Positions 49,152-60,198 of a stretch of 64,000 bases of DNA are shown here, piece by piece. The stretch spans positions 1,240,001-1,304,000 of the forward strand of contig NZ_CP040695.2 of assembly GCF_005954645.2 (NCBI RefSeq), given 5' to 3'. Source of the stretch: Nocardioides sp. S-1144. Lineage in GTDB: Bacteria; Actinomycetota; Actinomycetes; Propionibacteriales; Nocardioidaceae. Made by a program: the position numbers and the translations under genes. Below the pieces are notes generated by a model. It did no database searches. It was not told the origin of the DNA and was given only the letters and a program-made list of their open reading frames with translations. Numbering within the stretch: position 1 is the first letter of the stretch; every line of letters starts with the position of its first letter.

Positions 49152-50966
49152 TCAGGTGAGGCGGCGGTCGAGGTTCATCGCGGCGCTGATGAGGGACAGG
49201 TGGGTGAAGGCCTGGGGGAAGTTGCCGAGCTGGTCGCCGGTGAGCCCGACCTGCTCGGCGTAGAGCCCGAGGTGGTTGGCGTAGGTGAACATCTTCTCCA
49301 GCGCCAGGCGGGCGTCGTCGAGCCGGCCGGCGCGGGTGAGGGCCTCGACGTACCAGAACGAGCAGAGCGAGAACGTGCCCTCCGGCCCGTCGAGGCCGTC
49401 GGTGGTGTGACCCAGGTCGTAGCGGAAGACCAGGCTGTCGGAGACCAGCCGCTCCTCGAGCACCCGCAGCGTCGAGAGCCAGCGCGGGTCGTTGGGCGCG
49501 AGGAACTTCACCAGCGGCATCAGCAGGACGCCGGCGTCGACGGTGTCGGCGCCCTCGGCGGACATGAACGCACCGACCTCGTCGTCCCAGCACTCCTCGA
49601 CGATGCGGCGCTGGATGGCGTCGCGGGCCTCGCCCCAGCGCGTCAGGTCGCCGGGCAGCCCCCGCTGGCGCGCGGTGCGCATCATCCGCTCGATCGCCAC
49701 CCAGCACATCAGGCGCGACACGGTGTGCGGTCGCGGGTCGTCGCGGATCTCCCACATGCCGGCGTCGGGGCGCTCCCAGTTCTCGATCAGCCACTCGACC
49801 ACCCGGGTCAGGTCGGACCACGCGTCGAGGCTGATGCCGGCGCTGTACTTGTTGAACAGGTAGACCGAGTCGATCAGCTCGCCGTAGATGTCGAGCTGGA
49901 GCTGCTCGGCGGCGGCGTTGCCGACCCGCACCGGGCGGGAGTCGGCGTAGCCGCGCAGGTGGTCGAGCTCGTGCTCCTCGGCCGGGACGCCGCCGTCGAT
50001 GTCGTAGAGGTTGCGCAGCGGGCCGACGTCGTCGTTGCCCTGGTCGTCGCCGAGCCGCTCCGACAGCCACCGCATGAAGGACTCGGCCTCGTCGGTGAAG
50101 CCCAGCCGCAGCAGCGCGTAGAGGCTGAACGCCGCGTCGCGGATCCACACGTAGCGGTAGTCCCAGTTGCGCTCGCCGCCGATCTCCTCCGGCAGGCTGG
50201 TCGTCGGGGCGGCGACGATCGCGCCGCTGGGCTCGTGGGTGAGCAGCTTCAGCGTGATGGCGGAGCGGTCGACCATCTCGCGCCAGCGGCCGCGGTAGGT
50301 CGACTGGGCCAGCCAGCCGCGCCAGTACCGCGCGGTGCGGTCGAGCTCGTCGGTCACGTCGTCGTCGGGCAGGTCGGCGCCGTCCTCGAGCACGTGCAGG
50401 GAGAACCGGGCCTCCTCGCCGGCGCGCAGCACGCACTCCGCCGAGAGGACGTCGTCGCCCACCTCGACGTCGTGGCTCGCGCTCAGCCCGAGGCGCAGGT
50501 CGCCGGACGTCAGCAGCAGCCGGCGGGGCGCGAGCACCTCGACGTCCGGGACGACGCGCCCGTAGTCGGGTCGCGCCCGCAGCTCGGTGCGGACCCGGAC
50601 CGTCCCGCGGACGGCCATGATCCGGCGCACGATCCGCTGGCGGTGGTCGGGGTCGTGGGCACGCTCGACCGGGAAGAAGTCGTGCACCTCCGCGACGCCG
50701 TCCTCGGTGAGGAACCGGGTCACCAGGATCGCGGAGTCGGGCAGGTAGAACTGCGTCGTGCGCGTGTGGCCGTCGACCACCCACGTCCGCCAGGAGCCGG
50801 CGTCGGGGTCGAGCAGCCCGCCGAAGACGCTGGGTGCGTCGAAGCGGCCGGCGCAGAACCAGTCGATGGTCGCCTCGGTCGACACCAGGGCGCAGGTGCG
50901 CAGGTCGCCGATGACGCCGTGGTCGGCGATCTCGGCCTGCGCGTGACCGTGCTCGGCCGGGCTCAC
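49152..50966 (-). CDS. Glycoside hydrolase family 15 protein
   Basis: A 604-residue GH15 enzyme of the glucoamylase/trehalase type. An N-terminal beta domain ([24 protein letters not shown]) precedes the (alpha/alpha)6 barrel with [44 protein letters not shown] and the second catalytic region [19 protein letters not shown]. There is no signal peptide, so it acts in the cytoplasm. The GTG at 50966 overlaps the zwf stop by four bases, better than the GTG at 50978. It is co-translated with zwf, which suits release of glucose from trehalose or glucans. Confidence 0.92.
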   Translation of the reverse strand: MSPAEHGHAQAEIADHGVIGDLRTCALVSTEATIDWFCAGRFDAPSVFGGLLDPDAGSWRTWVVDGHTRTTQFYLPDSAILVTRFLTEDGVAEVHDFFPVERAHDPDHRQRIVRRIMAVRGTVRVRTELRARPDYGRVVPDVEVLAPRRLLLTSGDLRLGLSASHDVEVGDDVLSAECVLRAGEEARFSLHVLEDGADLPDDDVTDELDRTARYWRGWLAQSTYRGRWREMVDRSAITLKLLTHEPSGAIVAAPTTSLPEEIGGERNWDYRYVWIRDAAFSLYALLRLGFTDEAESFMRWLSERLGDDQGNDDVGPLRNLYDIDGGVPAEEHELDHLRGYADSRPVRVGNAAAEQLQLDIYGELIDSVYLFNKYSAGISLDAWSDLTRVVEWLIENWERPDAGMWEIRDDPRPHTVSRLMCWVAIERMMRTARQRGLPGDLTRWGEARDAIQRRIVEECWDDEVGAFMSAEGADTVDAGVLLMPLVKFLAPNDPRWLSTLRVLEERLVSDSLVFRYDLGHTTDGLDGPEGTFSLCSFWYVEALTRAGRLDDARLALEKMFTYANHLGLYAEQVGLTGDQLGNFPQAFTHLSLISAAMNLDRRLT

Positions 50967-52381
50967 CGCAGCCGCCACCCGCCCTCGGCGAGGTCGAGCG
51001 CGGCCTGGGGACCCCAGGAGCCCTGCTCGTAGGGGTGCACCGGGGGCCGCTCGTCGAGCAGCGGCTGCACCACCTGCCAGAGCCGGTCGACCTCGTCGGA
51101 GCGGGTGAAGAAGGTCTGGTCACCGCGCATCACGTCGAGCAGCAGCCGCTCGTAGGCCTCGAGCGGGTCCGACACCTCCGCCGGGACGTCGTCGGCGAGC
51201 GCCAGGTGGAAGGAGCCCTCGACGAGGGCGAGGTCGGGACCGGGTCGCTTGGCGCGGACGTCGACGCGCACCTGGACGTCGTCGGTCAGCTCGAGCACCA
51301 GGTCGTTGGGCGGCTGCGCGGCGAGCGCGGCCGGGTCGCCGAACAGCGAGCCCGCGGCCTCGCGGAACCGGAGCGTGATCGTGCGCCGGGTCTCGGCCAG
51401 CGCCTTGCCGGTGCGCAGGTAGAACGGGACGCCGCGCCAGCGCTCGTTGTCGACGTACATCTCGAGGGCGACGAAGGTCTCGACGTCGGAGTCGGCGTCG
51501 ACGTCGTCCTCGTCGCGGTAGCCGTCGTACTGGCCGTAGACGGCGCGGCTCGCGTCGAGGGGCCGCACCGCCTCGAAGACGGCGGACTTCGCGTCGCGCA
51601 CGGCCTGCGCGGTGAGCTCGGCCGGCTCCTCGAGCGCGATGAAGCCGAGCAGCTGCGACAGGTGGGTCGAGACCATGTCGCGCAGGCAGCCGGTGGACTC
51701 GTAGAAGCTGCCGCGGCCCTCCATCGCGAGCGTCTCGGGGACGTCGATCTGCACCGACGCGATGCTGCGCCGGTCCCACGCCGGCTCGAAGAGGCCGTTG
51801 GCGAAGCGCAGCGCCAGGATGTTCTGCACCGCCTCCTTGCCGAGGAAGTGGTCGATGCGGAAGACCTGCTCCTCCGCCACGACGTCCTTGAGGGCGGCGT
51901 CGAGGCTGCGCGAGCTCTCGAGGTCGAGGCCGAACGGCTTCTCCACGACGACCCGGGCCCGGTCGGTGAGACCCTCGCGGCCCAGCATCGCGATCATCGG
52001 CTCCATCGCGGCCGGCGGGACGGAGAGGTAGACCAGCCGGCGCACGTCGTCGCCGCCGAGGCGGTCCTCGGCGTCGCGGACGGCGGCCGCGAGGTCGGCG
52101 CCGTCGTCGGCGTCCGAGGTCTGGAAGCGCACCCGGGCCAGGAGGTCGTCGGCGACCTCGTCGTCGAGGTCGTCGACGCTCTCGGCGAGGGCCTCGCGGA
52201 GCTGGTCGCGGAACTCGGCGTCGGTGCCGGGGGAGTGCCGCCCGGAGCCGATGACGGCGTACTCCTCGGGCATCCGGCCGGCCGCGGCGAGGCGGTAGAG
52301 ACCGGGGAAGAGCTTGCGTGCCGCGAGGTCGCCGGTGGCGCCGAAGAGCACGAGGACGTGGGCTGGGAGCTGGTCGGTCAC
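50963..52381 (-). CDS. zwf: Glucose-6-phosphate 1-dehydrogenase
   Basis: A 472-residue G6PD, first enzyme of the pentose phosphate pathway and a source of NADPH. It has [38 protein letters not shown], the active-site [13 protein letters not shown] and [15 protein letters not shown]. The GTG at 52381 has CAGGCT six bases upstream on its strand. It is divergent from guaB across 87 bp and coupled to the GH15 gene downstream. Confidence 0.96.
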   Translation of the reverse strand: MTDQLPAHVLVLFGATGDLAARKLFPGLYRLAAAGRMPEEYAVIGSGRHSPGTDAEFRDQLREALAESVDDLDDEVADDLLARVRFQTSDADDGADLAAAVRDAEDRLGGDDVRRLVYLSVPPAAMEPMIAMLGREGLTDRARVVVEKPFGLDLESSRSLDAALKDVVAEEQVFRIDHFLGKEAVQNILALRFANGLFEPAWDRRSIASVQIDVPETLAMEGRGSFYESTGCLRDMVSTHLSQLLGFIALEEPAELTAQAVRDAKSAVFEAVRPLDASRAVYGQYDGYRDEDDVDADSDVETFVALEMYVDNERWRGVPFYLRTGKALAETRRTITLRFREAAGSLFGDPAALAAQPPNDLVLELTDDVQVRVDVRAKRPGPDLALVEGSFHLALADDVPAEVSDPLEAYERLLLDVMRGDQTFFTRSDEVDRLWQVVQPLLDERPPVHPYEQGSWGPQAALDLAEGGWRLR

Positions 52382-52387
52382 CCGACC

Positions 52388-52393
52388 AGCCTG
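52388..52393 (-). promoter_or_regulatory. -10 hexamer of leaderless zwf
   Basis: Minus-strand CAGGCT lies six bases before the zwf GTG. Confidence 0.45.
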
Positions 52394-52456
52394 ACGGCGG
52401 GCCGCGGCGAGCGGTTCATCCAGAAGGCCACGACCGGTGCGGCGCGGGTCACGCCG

Positions 52457-53971
<1,515 letters not shown>

Positions 53972-53978
53972 GCCGGTC

Positions 53979-54707
53979 TCAGGCGGCCGCGGTGCCGACG
54001 TACCAGACGGTGCGCACGTGGCGCCGCACGAGCGTGCCCTGCTCCTCGAGCAGCAGCCGCACCCGCCAGGCGTCACCGGTGCGGTCGATCCCGTCGGCCA
54101 GGTCGGGCGGACCGTAGACCGAGGCACCCTGGGTGCAGGAGTAGTAGCCGATCCAGTCGGGGTGCTGCGGCGGCGCGCCCCACGCGCCGCCGACGCGCGA
54201 CAGGCACCGGCGGCCGCCGTCGAGGGCCAGCGTGACCGGCGTCGGCTCGGTGGGAGCCTGCAGGCCGCGCGGGAAGCGGCCCTCGTGGCGGACCCGGAAC
54301 AGCTGCCGGCCGCGGGCGTCGCGCACGCAGAGCACGGTGTGGCCCGTCGACCGCCAGCAGGCCTGCAGGCCGTAGGCGGTCGGGTAGCACCCGGCGATGC
54401 GCGGGTCGACCGCGCCCGGCGCCGCTCCGTCGCAGGTCACCGAGCCGCTCAGCCGGGACGTCGTCCACCCCGGCGCCGGCCGACCCTCGCTGGTCACGGG
54501 GCGGACGACCACCGCCCTGGTGGCGGGTGGCTGAGCGGGCTCGCCGGTGCCGCTGGCGGTGCTCCCGGCGGTGCTCGCGGCGGTGCTCCCGGCGGTGCTC
54601 GGCTGGGCGGCGGCCGGGCCGGTGGCCGGCAGCGAGGTGAGGGTGACGACGACCGCGAGGGTCGCGACGAGGGCGAGGAGGGCGGTGAGGCTGGGGAGAC
54701 GGCGCAC
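53979..54707 (-). CDS. Secreted protein, unknown function
   Basis: A 242-residue exported protein. The signal peptide [26 protein letters not shown] is followed by a low-complexity [13 protein letters not shown] linker. The mature part has six cysteines spaced as possible disulfides ([47 protein letters not shown]). GAAGGA precedes the GTG. It is convergent with guaB, seven bases apart. I do not recognise a family. Confidence 0.78.
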   Translation of the reverse strand: MRRLPSLTALLALVATLAVVVTLTSLPATGPAAAQPSTAGSTAASTAGSTASGTGEPAQPPATRAVVVRPVTSEGRPAPGWTTSRLSGSVTCDGAAPGAVDPRIAGCYPTAYGLQACWRSTGHTVLCVRDARGRQLFRVRHEGRFPRGLQAPTEPTPVTLALDGGRRCLSRVGGAWGAPPQHPDWIGYYSCTQGASVYGPPDLADGIDRTGDAWRVRLLLEEQGTLVRRHVRTVWYVGTAAA

Positions 54708-54856
54708 GGCGACGTCCTTCCGGGTCCGAGAACAGGGTCAGGTGCTACGAGGGAGACGCAGCCCGGGCCCGATGGGTTGCACCGGGGCGGCACCGGATCC
54801 CACGGAGTCTCACCGGGTCCCTTCGGGTCCCGTCGGGTCCCGCCGGGGGCAGGCCC

Positions 54857-54862
54857 TACGCT
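54857..54862 (+). promoter_or_regulatory. -10 hexamer of leaderless rnhA
   Basis: TACGCT lies seven bases before the GTG at 54870. Confidence 0.55.
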
Positions 54863-54869
54863 CGCCCCC

Positions 54870-55343
54870 GTGAGCGAGGTCGTGATCTACACCGACGGAG
54901 CCTGCGTGCCCAACCCCGGCCCCGGCGGGTGGGGCGCCTTCCTGCGGCACGGCGTCCACGAGAAGGAGCTGTGCGGCGGCGAGGCCGGCACCACCACCAA
55001 CAACCGGATGGAGCTGCTGGCGCCGATCATGGCGCTGGAGGCGCTCACGCGACGATCGAGGGTCGAGCTGTTCACCGACAGCGTCTACGTGCGCAGCGGC
55101 ATCACGACGTGGGTCGCCGGCTGGCAGCGCAACGGGTGGAGGACCTCGGCCAAGCAGCCGGTGAAGAACGTCGACCTGTGGCAGCGGCTCGTCGCCGCGT
55201 GCGCCGAGCACGACGTCGAGTGGCACTGGGTCAAGGGTCACTCCGGCATCGACGGCAACGAGCGCGCCGACCGGCTCGCCAGCCGCGGGCTGCGCGAGGC
55301 CGTCGCGGCGGGCACCGCGGGCACCGCGGGCACCGCGGGCTGA
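54870..55343 (+). CDS. rnhA: Ribonuclease HI
   Basis: A 157-residue RNase HI that cuts the RNA of RNA-DNA hybrids. The four acidic active-site residues are in [45 protein letters not shown] and [12 protein letters not shown]. The C-terminus ends in an AGTAGTAGTAG repeat. The GTG is supported by TACGCT seven bases upstream and by the family N-terminus. Confidence 0.95.
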   Translation: MSEVVIYTDGACVPNPGPGGWGAFLRHGVHEKELCGGEAGTTTNNRMELLAPIMALEALTRRSRVELFTDSVYVRSGITTWVAGWQRNGWRTSAKQPVKNVDLWQRLVAACAEHDVEWHWVKGHSGIDGNERADRLASRGLREAVAAGTAGTAGTAG

Positions 55344-55363
55344 GCCTCGTCCCGTCCGCGCCC

Positions 55364-55691
55364 GTGACGGCGGCCGCACCGCCCTCCGCGGCCCGGGTCG
55401 CGATCCCGGAGCCGTTCGTCGCGATCGGTGGCGCCGTGGTCGCGGCCCGACTGCGTCGTCCGTCCCGTCGACGACGCCCGGGCCCGGGCCGTCGGCGTGC
55501 TGGTCGTCGGGTACCGGGTGCCCGAGTGGCGCGTCGGAGGCTCGGCGTTCTCCTCCAGCGGCACCGGCGGCACCGGCGGCGGCCTCGGCTGGCTGGCACG
55601 GAGCACCCGCGTGGGCGGCACGCTCGAGGTGCGCGGAGTCGGCCGCGACCCCGTCGGCGGGCTCGTCGTCGTCCCTCGGTGGCTGCGGTGA
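55364..55691 (+). pseudogene. Small ORF with single-base frameshift, hypothetical
   Basis: From GTG 55364 one frame reads MTAAAPPSAARVAIPEPFVAIGG with strong G/C third positions. From about 55449 another frame does, ending at 55691 (VLVVGYRVPEWRVGGSAF, LVVVPRWLR). Removing one C from the run at 55446-55448 joins them into about 108 residues without a stop. No domain recognised. It may be a broken gene, a sequencing error, or just an 87-residue ORF from 55428. Confidence 0.45.
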
Positions 55692-55716
55692 GCGTCGGTC
55701 GTGGGAAAGTGGGGGC

Positions 55717-56823
55717 ATGACCGAGATCCAGATCGGCCAGGCGAAGCGCGCCCGGCGTGCGTACTCCTTCGACGACATCGCGATCGTGCCCTCGCGGCGC
55801 ACCCGCGACCCGGAGGAGGTCAACATCGACTGGCAGATCGACGCCTACCGCTTCGAGCTGCCGGTGCTCGCCGCCCCGATGGACTCGGTGATGTCGCCGG
55901 AGACCGCGATCGCCCTCGGTCGCCACGGCGGGCTCGGCGTCCTCAACCTCGAGGGCCTGTGGACCCGCTACGACGACCCGCGCGACCTGCTCGCGGAGGT
56001 CGCCGGCCTGGAGGGCATCGAGGCGACGGCGCGGATGCAGGAGATCTACGCCGAGCCGATCCGGCACGAGCTGATCACCGAGCGCCTGCGCGAGATCCGC
56101 GACGCCGGCGTCACCGTCGCCGGCGCGCTGTCGCCGCAGCGCACCAAGGAGTTCGCCAAGGTCGTCGTCGACGCCGGCGTCGACATGTTCGTGATCCGCG
56201 GGACGACGGTCAGCGCCGAGCACGTCTCGAGCCAGGTCGAGCCCCTGAACCTCAAGGAGTTCATCTACGAGCTCGACGTGCCGGTCATCGTCGGCGGCTG
56301 CGCGACCCACCAGGCCGCGCTGCACCTGATGCGCACCGGTGCCGCCGGCGTCCTGGTCGGGTTCGGCGGGGGAGCGGCCCACACGACGCGCACCGTGCTC
56401 GGCGTGGCGGTACCGATGGCCAGCTCGGTCGCCGACGTCGCCGCCGCCCGCCGTGACTACCTCGACGAGTCCGGTGGCCGCTACGTCCACGTCATCGCCG
56501 ACGGCTCGATCGGCAAGTCCGGCGACCTGGCCAAGGCCATCGCCTGCGGCGCGGACGCCGTCATGGTCGGCTCGCCGTTCGCCCGCGCGACCGATGCCCC
56601 CGGGCACGGCTTCCACTGGGGCACCGAGGCCCACCACGAGGCGCTGCCCCGTGGTCGCCGCGTCAAGCTCGACCAGGTCGGCTCGCTCGAGGAGATCCTG
56701 TTCGGCCCCTCGCGCGTCGCCGACGGCACCATGAACCTGATCGGCGCGCTGCGTCGCTCGATGGCCACGACCGGCTACACCGACCTCAAGGAGTTCCAGC
56801 GCGTCGAGGTCGTCCTCGGCTGA
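55717..56823 (+). CDS. GuaB3 family IMP dehydrogenase-related protein
   Basis: A 368-residue relative of IMPDH, named GuaB3 in actinobacteria. The barrel start RRAYSFDDIAIVPSRRTRD and IADGSIGKSGDLAKAIACGADAVMVGSPF are IMPDH-like. The CBS domains are missing and the catalytic cysteine loop is replaced by GFGGGAAHTTRTVLG, so ordinary IMPDH activity is doubtful. Some relatives have been linked to GMP reductase-like roles; I cannot decide. GAAAGT lies six bases before the ATG. Confidence 0.92.
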   Translation: MTEIQIGQAKRARRAYSFDDIAIVPSRRTRDPEEVNIDWQIDAYRFELPVLAAPMDSVMSPETAIALGRHGGLGVLNLEGLWTRYDDPRDLLAEVAGLEGIEATARMQEIYAEPIRHELITERLREIRDAGVTVAGALSPQRTKEFAKVVVDAGVDMFVIRGTTVSAEHVSSQVEPLNLKEFIYELDVPVIVGGCATHQAALHLMRTGAAGVLVGFGGGAAHTTRTVLGVAVPMASSVADVAAARRDYLDESGGRYVHVIADGSIGKSGDLAKAIACGADAVMVGSPFARATDAPGHGFHWGTEAHHEALPRGRRVKLDQVGSLEEILFGPSRVADGTMNLIGALRRSMATTGYTDLKEFQRVEVVLG

Positions 56824-56991
56824 GTCCCCAGCCCCCGTCGATTTCCGGCGCCCACCCCTGGCGCTCGACGGCCCCGACGGCCTACGTTCGGGATCCGGGC
56901 CATCGGGGGCCCGCCTGATCCGTGACGACGTCGACCGTCGTCCCGGCGTGCGTTCCTCCGTGGCCACTCTCTACTCGGAGGGACACCGCAC

Positions 56992-58965
56992 ATGGCTCGT
57001 TCTCGTCGTCGATCTCGCACGATCGGCACCGTGGGTTTCACCCTGACCGCGCTGGTGGTCTCGGGTGCAGCCCTGGCCGCCCCGGCCCCGCAGGACCTGA
57101 CCGCCGACCAGGAACGGGCCCTGGCGGCCGGCTTCCAGGTCGCGCCCAAGGCCGCCCCGAACGCGCGCGGCGCGATCGGCGTCAACCCCTACATCGCCAA
57201 CGTCGCCGACGCCACCGCCGCCGACTACGCCGCGTGGCGCACGCGGATGGCGGCGAGCGCCGACAAGCGGGTCGCCACGCAGACCTACCGGTCGGCGCGC
57301 ACCCGGGCCAACCAGGTCACGCCGGCCGCCGCGGCGGTCGTCGTCCACGACGAGGAGGAGTCCGACGGGACCTCGGGGTCGAACGACTCGCTCGCCAACG
57401 CCGAGCGGATCAGCGCCTTCGGCACCGCCAAGGCCAAGAACAACGTCGTGCGGATCATCGGCTCCCAGGCCGAGCTGCCCGTCCCCGCGGCCGAGGAGCT
57501 GGAACCGGTCCCGGAGGACAACGGCTCGATCCCGCTCGCGGGCGACTCCGGCATCGACGGCGTCTCGGCGGTCACCACGACCGGCGTCCTGGGGGACGGA
57601 CCGCACGGCTCCACCGGTGACGGCACCAACGACTTCGACGTCTACTCCGTCGACCTCGAGGCGGGCCTGTCCCTGGTCGCCGACACCTCCGGCCAGACCA
57701 CCGACACGATCCTGGCCCTCTACGACGCCGCGGGCGAGCTGGTCGCCGCCGACGACGACGGCGGGGTCGGCGTCGCGAGCCTCCTGGAGTACTCCGCCGA
57801 GGCCGACGGCACCTACTACCTGCTGGTCGGCGGCTACTCGCCGGCCGGCCCGCTCCCGGAGGACCCGGCCGACAGCGGCTCGGGCGCCGGCGGGGCCGAC
57901 GAGGGGCCCTACGACCTCGCGATCACCCAGACCGAGGTCGACCGCGACTTCTACGCCGTCAAGCTGCGTCCCGGGGACGTCGTGGGCGGCGTCGCGAACG
58001 GCAACGCCGACGGGCTGACCGTCTTCCGCCCCGACGGCGACCAGGCGGTCGGCGCCCCCGGCGTCGACGCGTCCTCGCTGTACGCGCCGGAGTCGCCGCT
58101 GCCCGGCGGCGGCAACACGACCTTCGCCTACGTCGCGGAGGAGGCCGGCTGGTACGTCCTCGACGTCTCCGGCCTGGTCGGCGACTACTCGGTGCAGGTC
58201 GAGGGCTACCGGCCCGGGGCCCAGCTCGACCGGAACAAGAGCCAGACCGTCTACCTCGACTTCGAGGGTGGCCGGGTCAACACCGGTCTGTGGGGCGGTC
58301 CCGGCGTGCGCCAGCTGTCCCCGTTCTCGGCGTTCCTCGGCAAGTGGGGCATCGCCCGGGCGCGGGAGCGGGCGATGATCAACAAGATCACCAACGCCGT
58401 GCGACGCAACCTCGAGGAGGTCGGGGAGCACGGCGGCCTGAACGACCCGAGGGTCACCGTCGTCAACTCGCGCAGCCACCCCGAGCTCGCGGGACGGACG
58501 AACGTCTCCCGCGTCGTGGTCGGCGGCACGATCGACGAGTCGGGCATCTCGACGATCGGCATCGCGCAGTACATCGACCCGGGCAACTACGGCCACGAGG
58601 ACACCGCGCTGGTGCTGCTCGACGTGCTGAGCGACCCGTCCGGGCCCGCGTCGCTGAACACCTACCTCACCGACGCCAGCGACGTCGAGGCGTTCGTGGC
58701 CAACGGCGTCGGCAACGTGACCGCCCACGAGGTCGGTCACATGATCGGCAGCTACCACACCGACAACCTCTCGGAGGTGGTCAACCTGATGGACTCCGGT
58801 GGCGCCAACTTCCAGAACCTGTTCGGTGTCGGGCCCGACGGCGTGGGCGGGACCGCCGACGACCTCAACGTCCGGTTCGTCGAGGACACCTACTCCCCGG
58901 CCGAGGGCTTCACCGGGACCGAGGACACCCAGAACGTGACGGCGTGGGCCTACCCCGGCTACTGA
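56992..58965 (+). CDS. Secreted metzincin-like metalloprotease with PPC domains
   Basis: A 657-residue exported protein. The signal peptide TIGTVGFTLTALVVSGAALAAPA precedes a Lys/Arg propeptide-like stretch. Residues ~190-400 hold two PPC/DVUA0089-type beta domains (DVYSVDLEAGLSLVADTSGQ, YYLLVGGYSPAG, WYVLDVSGLVGDYSVQVEGY). The C-terminal domain has the zinc motif HEVGHMIGSYH (~580) followed by VNLMDSGG, the Met-turn, so metzincin-like. The ATG at 56992 has GGGACACCGCAC upstream. It stands alone. Substrate unknown. Confidence 0.85.
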   Translation: MARSRRRSRTIGTVGFTLTALVVSGAALAAPAPQDLTADQERALAAGFQVAPKAAPNARGAIGVNPYIANVADATAADYAAWRTRMAASADKRVATQTYRSARTRANQVTPAAAAVVVHDEEESDGTSGSNDSLANAERISAFGTAKAKNNVVRIIGSQAELPVPAAEELEPVPEDNGSIPLAGDSGIDGVSAVTTTGVLGDGPHGSTGDGTNDFDVYSVDLEAGLSLVADTSGQTTDTILALYDAAGELVAADDDGGVGVASLLEYSAEADGTYYLLVGGYSPAGPLPEDPADSGSGAGGADEGPYDLAITQTEVDRDFYAVKLRPGDVVGGVANGNADGLTVFRPDGDQAVGAPGVDASSLYAPESPLPGGGNTTFAYVAEEAGWYVLDVSGLVGDYSVQVEGYRPGAQLDRNKSQTVYLDFEGGRVNTGLWGGPGVRQLSPFSAFLGKWGIARARERAMINKITNAVRRNLEEVGEHGGLNDPRVTVVNSRSHPELAGRTNVSRVVVGGTIDESGISTIGIAQYIDPGNYGHEDTALVLLDVLSDPSGPASLNTYLTDASDVEAFVANGVGNVTAHEVGHMIGSYHTDNLSEVVNLMDSGGANFQNLFGVGPDGVGGTADDLNVRFVEDTYSPAEGFTGTEDTQNVTAWAYPGY

Positions 58966-59031
58966 GCCGGGGCGGACCCGCCGACCGCGTCACTGACCGA
59001 CTGACCGACTGACCGACCGATCCGACGACGG

Positions 59032-59070
59032 CTGCGGCCCGGGACACCCTGCGGGGGTCCCGGGCCGCAG
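59032..59070 (+). terminator. Strong hairpin after the metzincin gene
   Basis: A perfect 14-bp stem (CTGCGGCCCGGGAC at 59032-59045 with 59057-59070) and an 11-base loop. It is preceded by ACTGACCG tandem repeats at about 58991-59018. There is no T-run. Confidence 0.65.
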
Positions 59071-59113
59071 GCGTGTCGGCGCGACCGCTCCCCGAGGTGC
59101 CAGACTGATCCCC

Positions 59114-59152
59114 ATGACGTTGCGCTGCGTGCTCCCGCCCCCGGTCTCCTGA
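59114..59152 (+). CDS. 12-residue leader peptide upstream of EamA transporter
   Basis: ATG at 59114 opens the peptide MTLRCVLPPPVS, ending at TGA 59150-59152. CAGACT at 59101-59106 lies seven bases before the ATG, the leaderless pattern of this genome. The stop codon is followed at once by a hairpin (CCGGAGC 59154-59160 with GCTCCGG 59173-59179), and the transporter ATG is 74 bases after the stop. Three prolines in a row can stall ribosomes and the lone cysteine could sense cysteinyl-tRNA. Regulation by attenuation is inference. Confidence 0.5.
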   Translation: MTLRCVLPPPVS

Positions 59153-59153
59153 C

Positions 59154-59179
59154 CCGGAGCGCGACCCCGGTTGCTCCGG
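59154..59179 (+). promoter_or_regulatory. Hairpin after leader peptide, possible attenuator
   Basis: CCGGAGC and GCTCCGG pair around a 12-base loop directly after the leader peptide stop. No T-run follows, so it may act on translation rather than termination. Confidence 0.35.
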
Positions 59180-59225
59180 AGAAGCCGTGTCCGACCGTCT
59201 CCGACAGCACCGTGAAAGCACCGTC

Positions 59226-60188
59226 ATGTCCTCCTCCCGGGCCCGTGCGGGCCTGCTCCAGATCTGTCTCGCCGGCGTCCTGTGGGGCACCGGCGGCCTG
59301 GCCGTCCAGGTCGTCCGCGACCACGCGCCGCTCTCCGTGCTGACCATCAGCGGGTGGCGGACCGGCCTGGCGGCCGTCGTCCTGCTCGCCGCGGCGCTGG
59401 TGGCCGGTCGGCTCGGCGAGGTCCGCCGGCTGCTGCGCGCGCGCCCCGGCCGGGTCGCCGTCGTCGGCCTCTGCACGGCCGCGTACCAGGCGCTGTACTT
59501 CGCCTCCGTCGTGCTGGTCGGCGTCACCGTCTCCACGGTGGTCAGCCTCGGCCTCGCGCCGGTGCTGCTCGTGGCGCGCGACGCCGTCGTGGCGCGGTCC
59601 CGCCCGCGCGGCGTCCTCCCCGTGCTCGCCGCGCTGACCGGCCTGGTGCTCGTCAGCACCGCGGCCGGCCCGGGCGAGACCGGGCCCACGCCGGTGCTCG
59701 GCGTCCTGGCCGCCGTCGCCTCCGGGACGGCGTACGCCGCCGCGACCGCGCTGGGCGAGCCGCTCGCCCGTGGGAGCGACCCCCTCGCGCTCACCGCCGC
59801 GACGACGACGGTCGGCGCGGTCGGGCTGGTGCCGGTCGCCCTGCTGCTCGGCGGCCCGGCCGGCACCTCCGACCCGGTCGCCCTTGCGGTGCTGGTCTAC
59901 CTCGGCACGTTGACCTTCGCGCTCGCCTACGCGCTCCTGTACGCCGGCCTGCGGACGACGTCGAGCAGCGCGGCCGTCGTCGCGACCCTGGTCGAGCCGG
60001 TGACGGCGGGCCTGGTGGCGGCGGTCTTCCTCGGCGAGCGGCTCGGGGTGCTCGGCGTCGCGGGGATGGTGCTGGTGCTCTCGGCGATCGCGTCGCTCCC
60101 ACGGGCCGGACGGGCCGGACGGGCCGGCGCGCGGGGGCTCCCGGCGTCGGGTCCGGTCGTCGGCGGGCCTCCCGGCACGACGGCCTAG
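59226..60188 (+). CDS. EamA/DMT family transporter
   Basis: A 320-residue transporter with two EamA repeats and about ten membrane helices (ICLAGVLWGTGGLAVQVV at the start, VCLCTAAYQALYFASVVLVGVTVSTVVSLGLAPVLLV-like helices in the middle, and AVVATLVEPVTAGLVAAVFLGERLGVLGVAGMVLVL at the end). The family exports amino acids and related metabolites. GAAAG precedes the ATG at 59226. A GTG at 59187 would add 13 residues. A short leader peptide and hairpin upstream suggest regulated expression. It precedes the murein-peptide cassette. Confidence 0.88.
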   Translation: MSSSRARAGLLQICLAGVLWGTGGLAVQVVRDHAPLSVLTISGWRTGLAAVVLLAAALVAGRLGEVRRLLRARPGRVAVVGLCTAAYQALYFASVVLVGVTVSTVVSLGLAPVLLVARDAVVARSRPRGVLPVLAALTGLVLVSTAAGPGETGPTPVLGVLAAVASGTAYAAATALGEPLARGSDPLALTAATTTVGAVGLVPVALLLGGPAGTSDPVALAVLVYLGTLTFALAYALLYAGLRTTSSSAAVVATLVEPVTAGLVAAVFLGERLGVLGVAGMVLVLSAIASLPRAGRAGRAGARGLPASGPVVGGPPGTTA

Positions 60189-60191
60189 GGT
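60186..60191 (+). promoter_or_regulatory. -10 hexamer for leaderless serine hydrolase mRNA
   Basis: TAGGGT lies seven bases before the GTG at 60199. Confidence 0.55.
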
Positions 60192-60198
60192 GGACGAC

